This document shows positions 28,046 to 37,844 of a stretch of DNA of 64,000 nucleotides, in pieces. Source of the DNA: an uncultured Bacteroidia bacterium. GTDB taxonomy: Bacteria > Bacteroidota > Bacteroidia > Bacteroidales > Prolixibacteraceae. The notes beneath the pieces are model-generated. The model searched no databases and had not been told where the DNA came from. It saw nothing but the letters and a program-made list of their open reading frames with translations. The stretch is from the NCBI GenBank assembly GCA_903918045.1, contig CAIXCY010000273.1:62001-126000 (forward strand), in the 5' to 3' direction. The first letter of the stretch is position 1, and the number at the start of each line of letters is the position of its first letter. Both the position numbers and the translations under genes were made by a program.

Positions 28046-28258
28046 TTTCTTCTATTTTAAATTGATTGCCCCTACTTCAATTTGTCAATATCGCTGCGTT
28101 TTGTGAAATGTCCTACATATTAATCACACTTCAACATAACTCACTAATATCATGTGCGATAATGATAATACTCGATAATTTGTTTTTCACTCTTGTGAAT
28201 CGAAAATTTCTTTTTCTTAGTCATAAGTTTTAGTTAAACTAAGCTATAATCTGATTGG

Positions 28259-29149
28259 TTAATTCATCGGCACCATCCCTTTTAGATTCCTGCCATATTC
28301 AAACAGAAACATCTCCACCTGGTCGGGTTCAGCCTGTAGATACTTGGCCAGCTCATTTATAAAAATCAAATAATCATCGTAATATTTTAAGGCATTGGTA
28401 TAGGTGAGTGACTTGAACTTTTCTATTCCCGGATCGCTATATTTACCTGAATTTAATGCACTGATTACCCGTAAATCCAAAATAAGTATCCGGTTGGAAC
28501 CCATTATTAACCTCATAAAGTATAGAAATTTAGTTAAGGTTGAGAGTCCAAGTCCATCTATTTTTAGAATATCCTTTATTTCAGAAATTGTGACGGTTTC
28601 TTTGGTCGCAAACTGACCAAGTGCAATCTTAAGTTTAGTTATATTGGAATCATTCAGAAGGTTCTCAATGTTTTTACCTCTCCCTTTGGTTGGATATCCC
28701 CACATTAAAACCTTTACAATAAATAACTCAATATTTTGGTATTTGTGAAAAAGTTCAAATCTTGAAATCATTACGGTCTGGTCAATGGGTTTTATCGAAG
28801 GTTTTTTTTGATCGGAGATAACTGCCGTTTTTTGTTCAACATTTTCACCAAAAATCTGATTAAGTATCTCTTCTGAAACTAAATTTGTCCATTGGCTTCG
28901 TTTAACCTCAAATGCCTGTTCCATAAAAGGTAGTACCTGGATCAATCTCTTGTAATTTGATATTTTCATAGTTTTAGCTTGTTTGCCTGATCTTATCATT
29001 CCTTCTTTTATCCTTTTTGTCTGGGCTTTTGCCTGCTCTAGTGTAAATGGATGCTTCCTCATCTCCATTATTGCCTTACAGGCTTTTTTACTCTGCTCCT
29101 GATGATATGCATTCAGGACTGTTGAACCTTCGGATAATTTAATTTTCAT
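28259..29149 (-). CDS. Putative HhH/OGG-fold DNA glycosylase-like protein
   Basis: 296 residues, basic N-terminal third rich in Lys and Arg (about 1-70). The C-terminal half contains a helix-hairpin-helix-like stretch, ILKIDGLGLSTLTKFLYFMR, followed at the expected distance by an Asp in LILDLRVISAL, recalling the HhH-GPD arrangement in which that Asp is catalytic. This suggests an 8-oxoguanine glycosylase-fold protein of the divergent bacterial type found in accessory regions. I do not see the Lys before the hairpin that bifunctional enzymes use. Classification is tentative. Monocistronic within the island. Confidence 0.6.
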   Translation of the reverse strand: MKIKLSEGSTVLNAYHQEQSKKACKAIMEMRKHPFTLEQAKAQTKRIKEGMIRSGKQAKTMKISNYKRLIQVLPFMEQAFEVKRSQWTNLVSEEILNQIFGENVEQKTAVISDQKKPSIKPIDQTVMISRFELFHKYQNIELFIVKVLMWGYPTKGRGKNIENLLNDSNITKLKIALGQFATKETVTISEIKDILKIDGLGLSTLTKFLYFMRLIMGSNRILILDLRVISALNSGKYSDPGIEKFKSLTYTNALKYYDDYLIFINELAKYLQAEPDQVEMFLFEYGRNLKGMVPMN

Positions 29150-29354
29150 ATCGATCAGGGTTAGTTTTTTTTCAAAAGTAAATGATGGCTATGCCAAAAC
29201 AGGTCACACCTATAATCAAAATGAAATTAATTCTTAAATCGAAATTATTCCCATTTTAATGAAATTTGAAGGAATCTTTTGATTGTACTCATGTGCGGAA
29301 TATTCAGATTTGGTTTAAGGCTGTTAAGATCTAATTTAAATCAATGGTTAGATA

Positions 29355-29362
29355 CAAACTTA
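29355..29362 (-). promoter_or_regulatory. Candidate -7 box upstream of the OGG-like gene
   Basis: On the minus strand the site reads TAAGTTTG, a match to TAnnTTTG. It is 206 bases upstream of the ATG at 29149, so either a long leader exists or the match is by chance. Confidence 0.2.
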
Positions 29363-29390
29363 CGATACAGAATGATCAATGACAAAAATA

Positions 29391-30206
29391 TCATTCAAGA
29401 CCCTGTATGGCCCTGACGTTAATCAATGAGGTCATTTGACTTATGGCTATTCTATTTAGTTGATATAATCGTTCTGACTGAGATAATCCTTCCCTTATTA
29501 AGATTGCATTGATACTCTCCAAATTTGACAATACGACTAATTGAGCAAGATTGGCATAATCACGAATATTACCATCTTTATCCGGATTCAAATTTCTCCA
29601 TTCATGAGCCGTAACTCCAAACAATGCCATGTTTAACAAATCAGCTTCGTTAGCATATATGAAATTAATTTGTTGTTTGTTTAATTGATCAGGGATGAGA
29701 TTTTCTTTAATAGCGTCGGTATGAATATGGTAATTTACCTTAGATAATGTACGTTGCAAATTCCATTCAAGCTTTAGTCTTAGGTTCTCATCTTCTTTAA
29801 GTCGTTGATATTCTTTTATCAGATATATTTTAAATTCAGCACTTATCCACATTCCAAACTCAAAGGCTATATCCTTATGAGCATATGTTCCTCCATATCT
29901 TCCGGCAGTGGCTTTTATTCCAATAGCATTGGTTTTTTCAACCCATTCTTTTACACTTAGTTTATAACTATTTAGCCCGACCTGGCTTTTAATTATGGCA
30001 AATTCGCCATAATTAAAAGCTGGATTATAAACACCTTCCCAAATGCCAAGAAACTCAACGGTGTTGCGGTTTCGAAGCCAGTCCGCGATAAAAAAATCTC
30101 CATCTTTTGCTTTCAGCATATCCGTTAGCGAGATAAAATCCATACCTCCTTGCTGCAAAATTGTTAATTGAGTTCCTCTTACAACAATGGATTGCACTTT
30201 ATTCAT
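29391..30206 (-). CDS. KilA-N domain protein
   Basis: 271 residues. The KilA-N DNA-binding domain covers about residues 20-125: ISLTDMLKAKDGDFFIADWLRNRNTVEFLGIWE, then KEWVEKTNAIGIKATAGRYGGTYAHKDIAFEFGMWISAEFKIYLIKEYQRLK. The remainder is helical. KilA-N proteins come from phages and large DNA viruses and are common as single accessory genes in Bacteroidota; they are presumed regulators. No other phage gene lies nearby. Monocistronic. Confidence 0.9.
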   Translation of the reverse strand: MNKVQSIVVRGTQLTILQQGGMDFISLTDMLKAKDGDFFIADWLRNRNTVEFLGIWEGVYNPAFNYGEFAIIKSQVGLNSYKLSVKEWVEKTNAIGIKATAGRYGGTYAHKDIAFEFGMWISAEFKIYLIKEYQRLKEDENLRLKLEWNLQRTLSKVNYHIHTDAIKENLIPDQLNKQQINFIYANEADLLNMALFGVTAHEWRNLNPDKDGNIRDYANLAQLVVLSNLESINAILIREGLSQSERLYQLNRIAISQMTSLINVRAIQGLE

Positions 30207-30309
30207 TTTCCAGATTTTTTATATTTTAAATCACATTATTAAAACACAACTTATTACCTTAAAGAGACTTCACCCCTGATTGAAATTTCTCAAACGAGGG
30301 GTGAATACA

Positions 30310-30699
30310 TCAATGCTCAACTTTAGAAGCTTCTACACTCTTAGCAACCTGCAAGGAATCATCAACCTGAAAGCCCCACTCTGCTAATCGTTTTGGATTC
30401 TTCGGATTTAATGCCTTCAGTAAGTTACGGCTTGCCTTTACCGCCTCCAAAATCGGTGGTGTATACCGGTCGCGCTCGCGGTAGGCCAACTCCATCTGAC
30501 TCTTTAAAGCCTCAGCCTGCTGATGTTTTCCCAATGCAGTTTCAATAGAGGGACCTACAATATTCCATTGGATACCATCAAGATTTGTCAGGGGTGATGC
30601 GGCGCCATCGGCCAGGTGTTTTGCATAAACTTTAGCTGCCAGGTTAAGCATTTCTCCGGCACTGTTTGAAATAACAATTCTTCCTGAAGTTCTTGTCAT
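30310..30699 (-). CDS. Conserved hypothetical protein (Bacteroidota)
   Basis: 129 residues. Mostly helical with a central Gln/Ala/Lys-rich coiled-coil-like stretch (ALGKHQQAEALKSQMELAYRERD) and a C-terminal motif LNPKNPKRLAEWGFQVDDS. I recall similar small proteins with a WGF.VDDS ending in Bacteroidota, often beside structural or adhesin-like genes, but no function is known. No signal peptide. Confidence 0.6.
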   Translation of the reverse strand: MTRTSGRIVISNSAGEMLNLAAKVYAKHLADGAASPLTNLDGIQWNIVGPSIETALGKHQQAEALKSQMELAYRERDRYTPPILEAVKASRNLLKALNPKNPKRLAEWGFQVDDSLQVAKSVEASKVEH

Positions 30700-30752
30700 A
30701 CTACTGAATTTAAATTGTTTATCAGTAAATATAACGAAATAAAATGAATAAT

Positions 30753-30836
30753 ATATTCGCCGTTTTCAGTAATGATTTTGCTATTTTCACTAATTATTTT
30801 GACATTATCAATCATCATTTCGGTATTATCATTGGT
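30753..30836 (+). repeat. Degenerate 21-base tandem repeat
   Basis: About four imperfect 21-base units of the form ATTTTGNNATTNTCANTAAT. Translated in the + frame they give a heptad pattern (F-S-N-D-F-A-I, F-T-N-Y-F-D-I, I-N-H-H-F-G-I). The frame from 30744 to 30962 runs into the palindromic repeat and is unlikely to be a gene. Confidence 0.5.
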
Positions 30837-30900
30837 AATAAGGCCAAAATCATTATTAAAAAGGGGGAAATAAGTATTGAAAACGCCAAAAATAGAGGTG

Positions 30901-31038
30901 ATATTGGCGGTATAACTAAATGGGGAGGGGCAGAATCAAAATTTAGTCCGGGTCCCACTTGAAGTGGGGCTCGGACTATTTAAGCTTACGTCCGGGCGCG
31001 ACTCCAAGTCGCACCCGGACTAAATAAGCTATTTTATA
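30901..31038 (+). repeat. Direct repeat copy 2 with GTCCGGG palindromes (right border of accessory island)
   Basis: Second copy of the element at 27391-27556, same orientation. Contains two hairpins: GTCCGGGTCCCACTT paired with AGTGGGGCTCGGAC (about 30946-30976), and GTCCGGGCGCGACT paired with AGTCGCACCCGGAC (about 30990-31020). The tail overlaps the end of metA, whose stop codon is within it. It may also act as the metA terminator. Together with the 21-base repeat it accounts for the 30700-31028 gap. Confidence 0.75.
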
Positions 31039-31946
31039 TCATGCAAATCATACGGGGTCTCCTGGTAGACATAATAGTTGAGCCAGTTCAGAAAAAGGAG
31101 GTTGGCATGTGATCGCCAGCTGAGAACGGGATCTTTGGATGAGTCGTTATCTTTGTAGTAGTTTCGTGGAAGGTCAATCGGCAGCCCTTTTTCAAAATCC
31201 CGTTTATATTCCCGGTTTAAAGTTCCCCTTGAATATTCAGGATGACCGGTTATAAATAACTGTTTCCCCTGGTTGGCCAACACCATGTGAACACCCGCTT
31301 CTTTCGATTGTGAAATCAATTCAATTTCAGGTACTTTGAGGATATCCTCTGCCAGAATCTGCGTGTGTCGCGAGTGGGGAGCCCTGAAAACATCATCAAA
31401 ACCGCGGAAAATGGGAAGCTTGGCCTCTGAATGGGAATGATCAAATATCCCGAACATTTTCTTTTCAAGCGGATATTTCTCAACTCCGTAAAAGTGGTGA
31501 AGCCCTGCCTGCGCCGCCCAGCAAATAAACATTGTGGAAGTGACGTGGTGTTTGGTCCAGTCAAAAATCTCACAAATATCTCCCCAGTAATCAACCTCCT
31601 CAAAAGGGAGATGCTCAACCGGTGCTCCGGTAATGATCATCCCATCATATTTGTTCTCCCTGATCTCCGGAAAGGTGTGGTAAAACGTGTTTAAATGATC
31701 TTTTGAAGTGTTTTTTGAAATATGCCCCTCAATCTGCAGAAAATCGATCTCAATCTGTATCGGAGAATTGGAGAGTAACCGGAGTAAATCGGTCTCTGTT
31801 GCAATTTTCAACGGCATAAGATTGAGAATAATGATCTTTAACGGACGAATATCCTGATGCGCTGCCTGAGTTTCATTCATCACAAAAATATTCTCCTTAC
31901 GCAGAAGATCGATAGCAGGAAGACCGTCGGGAAGATTTAAAGGCAT
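31029..31946 (-). CDS. metA: Homoserine O-acetyltransferase (MetA/HTS family)
   Basis: 305 residues. Activates homoserine for sulfhydrylation. Family motifs are intact: NLMPLKIATETDLLRLLSNSP, ITGAPVE, the nucleophile Cys142 in MFICWAAQAG, and GHPEYSRGTL. Position 111 is Glu (GAPVEHLPF); in this family Glu111 goes with acetyl-CoA and Gly111 with succinyl-CoA, so acetyltransfer is expected. This fits the O-acetylhomoserine-using metY just upstream in the same direction. A hairpin between the two may reduce read-through. Confidence 0.95.
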   Translation of the reverse strand: MPLNLPDGLPAIDLLRKENIFVMNETQAAHQDIRPLKIIILNLMPLKIATETDLLRLLSNSPIQIEIDFLQIEGHISKNTSKDHLNTFYHTFPEIRENKYDGMIITGAPVEHLPFEEVDYWGDICEIFDWTKHHVTSTMFICWAAQAGLHHFYGVEKYPLEKKMFGIFDHSHSEAKLPIFRGFDDVFRAPHSRHTQILAEDILKVPEIELISQSKEAGVHMVLANQGKQLFITGHPEYSRGTLNREYKRDFEKGLPIDLPRNYYKDNDSSKDPVLSWRSHANLLFLNWLNYYVYQETPYDLHDIK

Positions 31947-31986
31947 AATTAATATTTTTAAAATTATAATATTTGAAACATTGGTT

Positions 31987-32016
31987 TGTAGAGACGCGTT
32001 TAACCGCGTCTCTACA
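31987..32016. terminator. Hairpin between metY and metA
   Basis: A perfect 12-base stem, TGTAGAGACGCG (31987-31998) with CGCGTCTCTACA (32005-32016), loop TTTAAC. Belongs to the same GAGACGCG family as 4072-4095. There is no strong T tract on the minus strand, so it may attenuate transcription instead of ending it. Confidence 0.6.
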
Positions 32017-32030
32017 TTTGCCGAAATTAA

Positions 32031-33344
<1,314 letters not shown>

Positions 33345-33411
33345 TTAAATTGTTTATCCTATTTCTAATTTATATTTATTTCAATTTCCTATGTATTTCT
33401 GTTCTAATTAA

Positions 33412-34806
33412 CTATCCTAACGGATTAATTGTTTCAAAAAATTCATGATGAATTGCCCTGACCGCCTCAATTCGGTCGTTTGCTCCGACCAGGAAGTAGC
33501 TCACAAGAGGAGAAGCGCCGGAACAGCTCATCAAAACGTTAATTCCATTTTTAGCCAGTGCTGTAAAGATCCGGGCTGCAACTCCGTAATTTTCAGCAAT
33601 TCCATTCCCAACAGCGGCCACGACTGAGATATCCTCGATGATCTGAACCCTGCCAACAACCGAAAGCTCGATGGCACTTACAAGGGCATAAGCCGTACTG
33701 AGGTCCTTTTTAGCAATTAAAATATTAATCGAAATCTGTGAAGTGAGCACTGAACTGATGTTAATACCTGCCAGGTGAAGTGCTGATGTAACTTTAGCAA
33801 GGATGCCGGGCTTTGCACCAACACCCGATCCCTTTAGTTTCAGAATTCCAAAATCATCACTGTATGTAACGCTTTTGACGATACCTTTTGATACTATCTT
33901 TTCAGCACTGACTACCGACAGCGGTTTATTTACATCCGATTCGCCATAAATATTGAAAATCCGGATTGGAATATGTGGAGCAGCTAAAGGTTCAACGGTT
34001 CGGGGATGGAGAATCTTTGCGCCAAAATAGGCAAGTTCGGCCGCCTCATTATAGGTTAACCGTTCAATTTGTACGGGGTTTTCGACCGTTTTAGGGTCTG
34101 CACTTAAAAATCCATTCACATCTTTCCAGATATCCAGAGATGGTGCTCCGATACACCGGGCTATTGCTGCAGCAGAATAATCAGAACCTCCCCTTCCAAA
34201 GAGCGTCGTTTTTCCATCAGCAGACAATCCATAGAAACCTGGTACCACATAAATCAAGTCTTCAGAAAGCGCTTCCCTTACCTTTGACGTAGATCTTACA
34301 AAATCAACAGAAGCGGTGCCAAATTCTCCATCGGTGATGAGCCCAATCGATTCGGGAAAGGCGACTTTTGTATCAATACCCGCATTTTGAAGAATTCCTG
34401 CAAGAAACACTGCAGATATGCGTTCTCCATAAGCAAGCACATGATCCTCAAGTGCAGGAGAAGCATCTCCTGTAAGTGCGATGCCATGAAGATATCTTTC
34501 AAGTTCATCGAGCAGAATTGTAATTTCCGTTAAAATAAGATTTGACTTTTCCTCATTGGCTATATGTAACGCAAGAGTCTCCCTTTTAAGATTCAATAAA
34601 TACGTGGTGGTATTCTTAGCTACATGTTCATCGTAACGTGCCTTATCAAGTGCCTCAACCAGGTAATTAGTCACGCCGTAAAAGGCAGATACAACAATTA
34701 CGACAGGTTTTCCATAATTTTTTACAACCTGAATAATACGTGCGATATCCTCCTTGCATTTAAGGTTGGATCCGCCGAATTTAACGACAGCTTTAGGCAT
34801 GATCAT
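33412..34806 (-). CDS. lysC: Aspartate kinase (monofunctional, LysC type)
   Basis: 464 residues; ATG 34800 is an equally good start. Phosphorylates aspartate, the entry to Lys, Thr and Met synthesis. KFGGSNL near the N-terminus is the kinase motif, LFGRGGSDYSAAAIA is the substrate region, and two ACT domains occupy about 310-460 (SVTYSDDFGILKLKG, SSVLTSQISINILIAKKDL). No homoserine dehydrogenase domain is fused. It heads the kinase-metY-metA group. The ACT domains imply feedback control, probably by Lys or Met. Confidence 0.94.
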   Translation of the reverse strand: MIMPKAVVKFGGSNLKCKEDIARIIQVVKNYGKPVVIVVSAFYGVTNYLVEALDKARYDEHVAKNTTTYLLNLKRETLALHIANEEKSNLILTEITILLDELERYLHGIALTGDASPALEDHVLAYGERISAVFLAGILQNAGIDTKVAFPESIGLITDGEFGTASVDFVRSTSKVREALSEDLIYVVPGFYGLSADGKTTLFGRGGSDYSAAAIARCIGAPSLDIWKDVNGFLSADPKTVENPVQIERLTYNEAAELAYFGAKILHPRTVEPLAAPHIPIRIFNIYGESDVNKPLSVVSAEKIVSKGIVKSVTYSDDFGILKLKGSGVGAKPGILAKVTSALHLAGINISSVLTSQISINILIAKKDLSTAYALVSAIELSVVGRVQIIEDISVVAAVGNGIAENYGVAARIFTALAKNGINVLMSCSGASPLVSYFLVGANDRIEAVRAIHHEFFETINPLG

Positions 34807-35222
34807 GCAATTTTAAAAATAAACTTTATTTAGGAATTTGCTCAAATGGAGCATTTTGATGAAGCCTTCAAACAGGATCTACCCGCAGGAAGGCTATCGC
34901 ATGGACATAGACATGATGAGCATAGAATATACAGAACGTAGAAAACCTGAAAAACATGGCTGTTTCCCCTGTGCAAAAATGACACTATGTACGTTTTCTC
35001 TTTTCATCCTGAATGCTCAGCTAAAAAATGAATTTTATTCTGCGACAAACATAGTGAGCAGAATTTTAATATCCAAATATCTTTACGATAATTCTACATT
35101 AAAAAAATATACGCTTGTATAATTCGATGATTCAACATGTAATCGGATTATTCTTTCTCGATTTGAAAATTTGAAGTCCAATAGTATATGGCAAGATCAA
35201 ATAAATTCAGCTTCTCCCCATC
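34807..35222. other. Gap without a gene, leader region of the aspartate kinase group
   Basis: About 416 bases. A 94-codon frame on the + strand (34838-35122) has no recognisable features and is not called. On the minus strand, towards the kinase start, there are small inverted repeats: TGCTC/GAGCA around 34840-34856 and AGCCTTC/GAAGGCT around 34862-34896. I could not match a known SAM, lysine or other riboswitch consensus. Confidence 0.4.
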
Positions 35223-35621
35223 TTATTTTTCTGCCTCTTTTTGTATTTTTTCCAAAAATGCACCTGCCATAGTCTCGCCACGAAATTTGGCCCGATCTGC
35301 AATAACCCCCTCAAAATTAGCATCAATAATCGACGACCAAATGGTCAGCCAACGGCTGAAATGGCGTTTGTCAATATTCATCTGGTAGTGCAGGGGAACG
35401 GGGTTTCCAAAATAATCGGGACGTCGTAATAAAACAGTGTGCCAGAACCGGTAAAGCTTCTTGTGATGCATCTCCCACCGCCCCTCAAGTCTTAAATTAA
35501 AAATTGGACCGATAAAAGAATCCTGCTGAATTGCCTCATAAAAATGATCAACAAGGAATTCTACGTCCTTTAAGCTCCTGATATCGTTCTTCATTTTTTG
35601 ATAATTTGGTTCAAAATTCAT
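35223..35621 (-). CDS. Group III truncated hemoglobin
   Basis: 132 residues, usual length for the group. Haem protein for oxygen or nitric oxide chemistry. Recognised by DVEFLVDHFYEAIQQDSFIGPIF, then FWHTVLLRRPDYFGNPVPLHYQM with the group III pattern, and DKRHFSRWLTIW containing the expected proximal His. No signal peptide. ATG 35594 (MKNDIRSL) is a possible shorter start. Monocistronic, divergent from the aldo/keto reductase. Confidence 0.88.
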   Translation of the reverse strand: MNFEPNYQKMKNDIRSLKDVEFLVDHFYEAIQQDSFIGPIFNLRLEGRWEMHHKKLYRFWHTVLLRRPDYFGNPVPLHYQMNIDKRHFSRWLTIWSSIIDANFEGVIADRAKFRGETMAGAFLEKIQKEAEK

Positions 35622-35723
35622 GAATTAAACCTTATCAATCAAATTTTGAAGATTATATTTGAAAATTATTTACTCAGAACAGATGCAACGAATAATTAAA
35701 AATATATAATTTTCTATATAACA

Positions 35724-36557
35724 ATGATAATTAATGACTTAAAAGGGGCCATACAATTGAGTAATGGCGTATCAATGCCTTACCTGGGTTTAGGTGTCTT
35801 CAAAACCAGGGATGGTGTAGAGGTGGAAAATGCTGTAAAATGGGCAATAGAAACCGGTTATCGTCACATCGATACTGCAGCAATTTACAATAATGAAAAA
35901 GGTGTTGGAAATGGTATTAAAAATAGTGGTATTCCCCGCAACGAGCTTTTTATAACTACAAAAATATGGAATGATAATCAGCGAAACGGAACTATTATGG
36001 AAGGTTTTGAGGAGAGTCTCAAATTACTTCAAACCGAATATGTTGATCTTTACCTCATCCATTGGCCAGTAAGCGAGAAATTTTGTGCAACATGGAAGGT
36101 TCTCGAAGAAATTTACCGATCCGGAAGGGCAAGAGCAATTGGGGTAAGTAATTTTCTGCAGCATCATCTGGAAGAATTATTTGAAACCACTGAGATTATG
36201 CCGATGGTCAATCAGGTTGAATGTCACCCTCATCTTGTACAACAACCTTTGATTGAATTTTGCCAGTCGCATAATATTGTCTATGAGGCATGGAGTCCAA
36301 TAATGCGGGGTAAGGTGAATGATATTCCACTGTTGGCAGAGCTTTCTGAAAAGTATCATAAATCACCGGTACAGCTTGTGTTGCGCTGGGATCTTCAAAA
36401 GGGGATCGTCACAATACCAAAATCAGTTCATAAAGATCGTATCGAGCATAACGCTGATATCTTTGATTTTGAACTATCAGCTGAGGATATGCGTCGGATT
36501 GATGCGCTTGATCAGGACCGCCATTATGGAGCACATCCTGATAATTTTTCATTTTAA
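35724..36557 (+). CDS. Aldo/keto reductase
   Basis: 277 residues, cytosolic NADPH-dependent carbonyl reductase of the AKR fold. The tetrad is visible: Asp in HIDTAAIY, Tyr in the same stretch (AAIYNNEKGVG), Lys in ITTKIWND and His in DLYLIHWP. IGVSNFLQHHLEEL and the NADPH-binding IPKSVHKDRI are present. Resembles the methylglyoxal/2,5-diketogluconate reductase branch, but substrate is open. Monocistronic. Confidence 0.93.
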   Translation: MIINDLKGAIQLSNGVSMPYLGLGVFKTRDGVEVENAVKWAIETGYRHIDTAAIYNNEKGVGNGIKNSGIPRNELFITTKIWNDNQRNGTIMEGFEESLKLLQTEYVDLYLIHWPVSEKFCATWKVLEEIYRSGRARAIGVSNFLQHHLEELFETTEIMPMVNQVECHPHLVQQPLIEFCQSHNIVYEAWSPIMRGKVNDIPLLAELSEKYHKSPVQLVLRWDLQKGIVTIPKSVHKDRIEHNADIFDFELSAEDMRRIDALDQDRHYGAHPDNFSF

Positions 36558-36604
36558 TGAGATAATTTCAATTATATTTCCTGTATTTCTAACCATATCT
36601 TTTA

Positions 36605-37723
36605 TTATCTAATTGACTCATAGCCTCCGGGTACCCCATTTTTGGAAAGGACGATCTGCCATAAATGGATCCGTCTGGACCGGAAGGCTGCTGCATATGC
36701 CAGGAGATAGTATTTCCACATGCGGAAAAACTGTTCAGTTATCTTAAGTTCCATCCGATCCAGGCTATTTATAAAATTATAATGCCAAGCCATGAGTGTC
36801 TTATCGTAATCATTCCCAAAATTGTGCCAATCCTCCAAAACGAAAAGCTTTTCAAAAGCAAGGTTTAGTTGTGTGGCAGAGGGTACCATTCCATTTGGAA
36901 AAATATATTTATGGGTCCATGGATCAAGATTCTGCGAGGATTCCATATGACCGATCGTATGTAAAAGAAATATTCCGTCATCGATCAGACACCTTCTGGA
37001 GACCTCAAAAAATCGGTCGTAATTCTTATAACCGACATGCTCAATCATCCCAACACTCACGATGCGGTCAAATTTTTCATTCATATCGCGGTAATCCATC
37101 AACCTGAAATCAACCGGTAATCCTTTACAAAGTTTTCGTCCCAGTTCAACCTGTTCACGGGAAACCGTTATGCCAACGACTTTAACCCCATATTTTGAAG
37201 CAGCATATTTTCCAAAGGGTCCCCACCCGCAACCGATATCAAGCACGCGCATTCCAGGTTTGAGCTGAAGTTTGCGACAAATAAGTTCAAGTTTATTCTC
37301 CTGAGCCTCATCCAAAGTTCTGGCATCCTTCCAATATCCACAGCTATAGTTCATTCGCCGATCCAGCATGATCTGGAAAAGTTCATTTCCCAGATCATAA
37401 TGCCTTTGCCCTACAATATAGGCGCGCCGTTTAGATTGAAGATTGAATAGCCTTCCAATTAACAACCTCAGAAATGTGGCGAAGTTAAGTTGCAATTTCT
37501 CATCCAACCTGGAAACTAATAACCTATGAATCAATTCATCAACTCGTTCAGCATCCCACCAACCCTCCATAAATGACTCGCCAAAACCTAATCTGCCATC
37601 GATAATTACTCTGTTATAAAAGTGCGTGTTATGAATATGGATATCCCAGGGATTAGTTCCGTTAATTTCGACTCCTGCTAAACCTAAAATCTCTCTTGTT
37701 AACTTTTCATAATGATTATTCAT
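36605..37723 (-). CDS. cfa: Cyclopropane-fatty-acyl-phospholipid synthase
   Basis: 372 residues. Adds a methylene from S-adenosylmethionine to unsaturated acyl chains in membrane lipids. The N-terminal domain (about 1-95) has WDIHIHNTHFYNRVIIDGRLGFGESFMEGWWD. The methyltransferase part carries the SAM motif VLDIGCGWGPFGKYAA, GITVSREQ and the active-site region EHVGYKNYDRFFEV. Length is close to the E. coli enzyme. Monocistronic. Confidence 0.95.
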   Translation of the reverse strand: MNNHYEKLTREILGLAGVEINGTNPWDIHIHNTHFYNRVIIDGRLGFGESFMEGWWDAERVDELIHRLLVSRLDEKLQLNFATFLRLLIGRLFNLQSKRRAYIVGQRHYDLGNELFQIMLDRRMNYSCGYWKDARTLDEAQENKLELICRKLQLKPGMRVLDIGCGWGPFGKYAASKYGVKVVGITVSREQVELGRKLCKGLPVDFRLMDYRDMNEKFDRIVSVGMIEHVGYKNYDRFFEVSRRCLIDDGIFLLHTIGHMESSQNLDPWTHKYIFPNGMVPSATQLNLAFEKLFVLEDWHNFGNDYDKTLMAWHYNFINSLDRMELKITEQFFRMWKYYLLAYAAAFRSRRIHLWQIVLSKNGVPGGYESIR

Positions 37724-37844
37724 AACGCTCCCCTTCGTCCTAAAATTAAAATGATTATTTAAGTTATCAGTTTTAATAAATTATATGTCAATACATTGAA
37801 TATATTGAAGTCAGAATTAATAACCCCTGGATTCACCCTGAAAA

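Noticed and set aside
29291-29413. Frame beginning Met-Cys-Gly-Ile-Phe, like a class II glutamine amidotransferase start
   Set aside because: Only the first few residues match; the rest is unrelated and it overlaps the KilA-N gene end, so chance is likely.
30744-30962. 72-codon frame near the island border
   Set aside because: Made of degenerate 21-base repeats and then the palindromic element; recorded as a repeat instead.
34807-35040. SAM or lysine riboswitch upstream of the methionine group
   Set aside because: I compared the sequence with SAM-I and SAM-II patterns from memory and found no match.
34838-35122. 94-codon + strand frame in the gap before aspartate kinase
   Set aside because: No signal, domain or promoter, and it lies opposite what should be the kinase leader.
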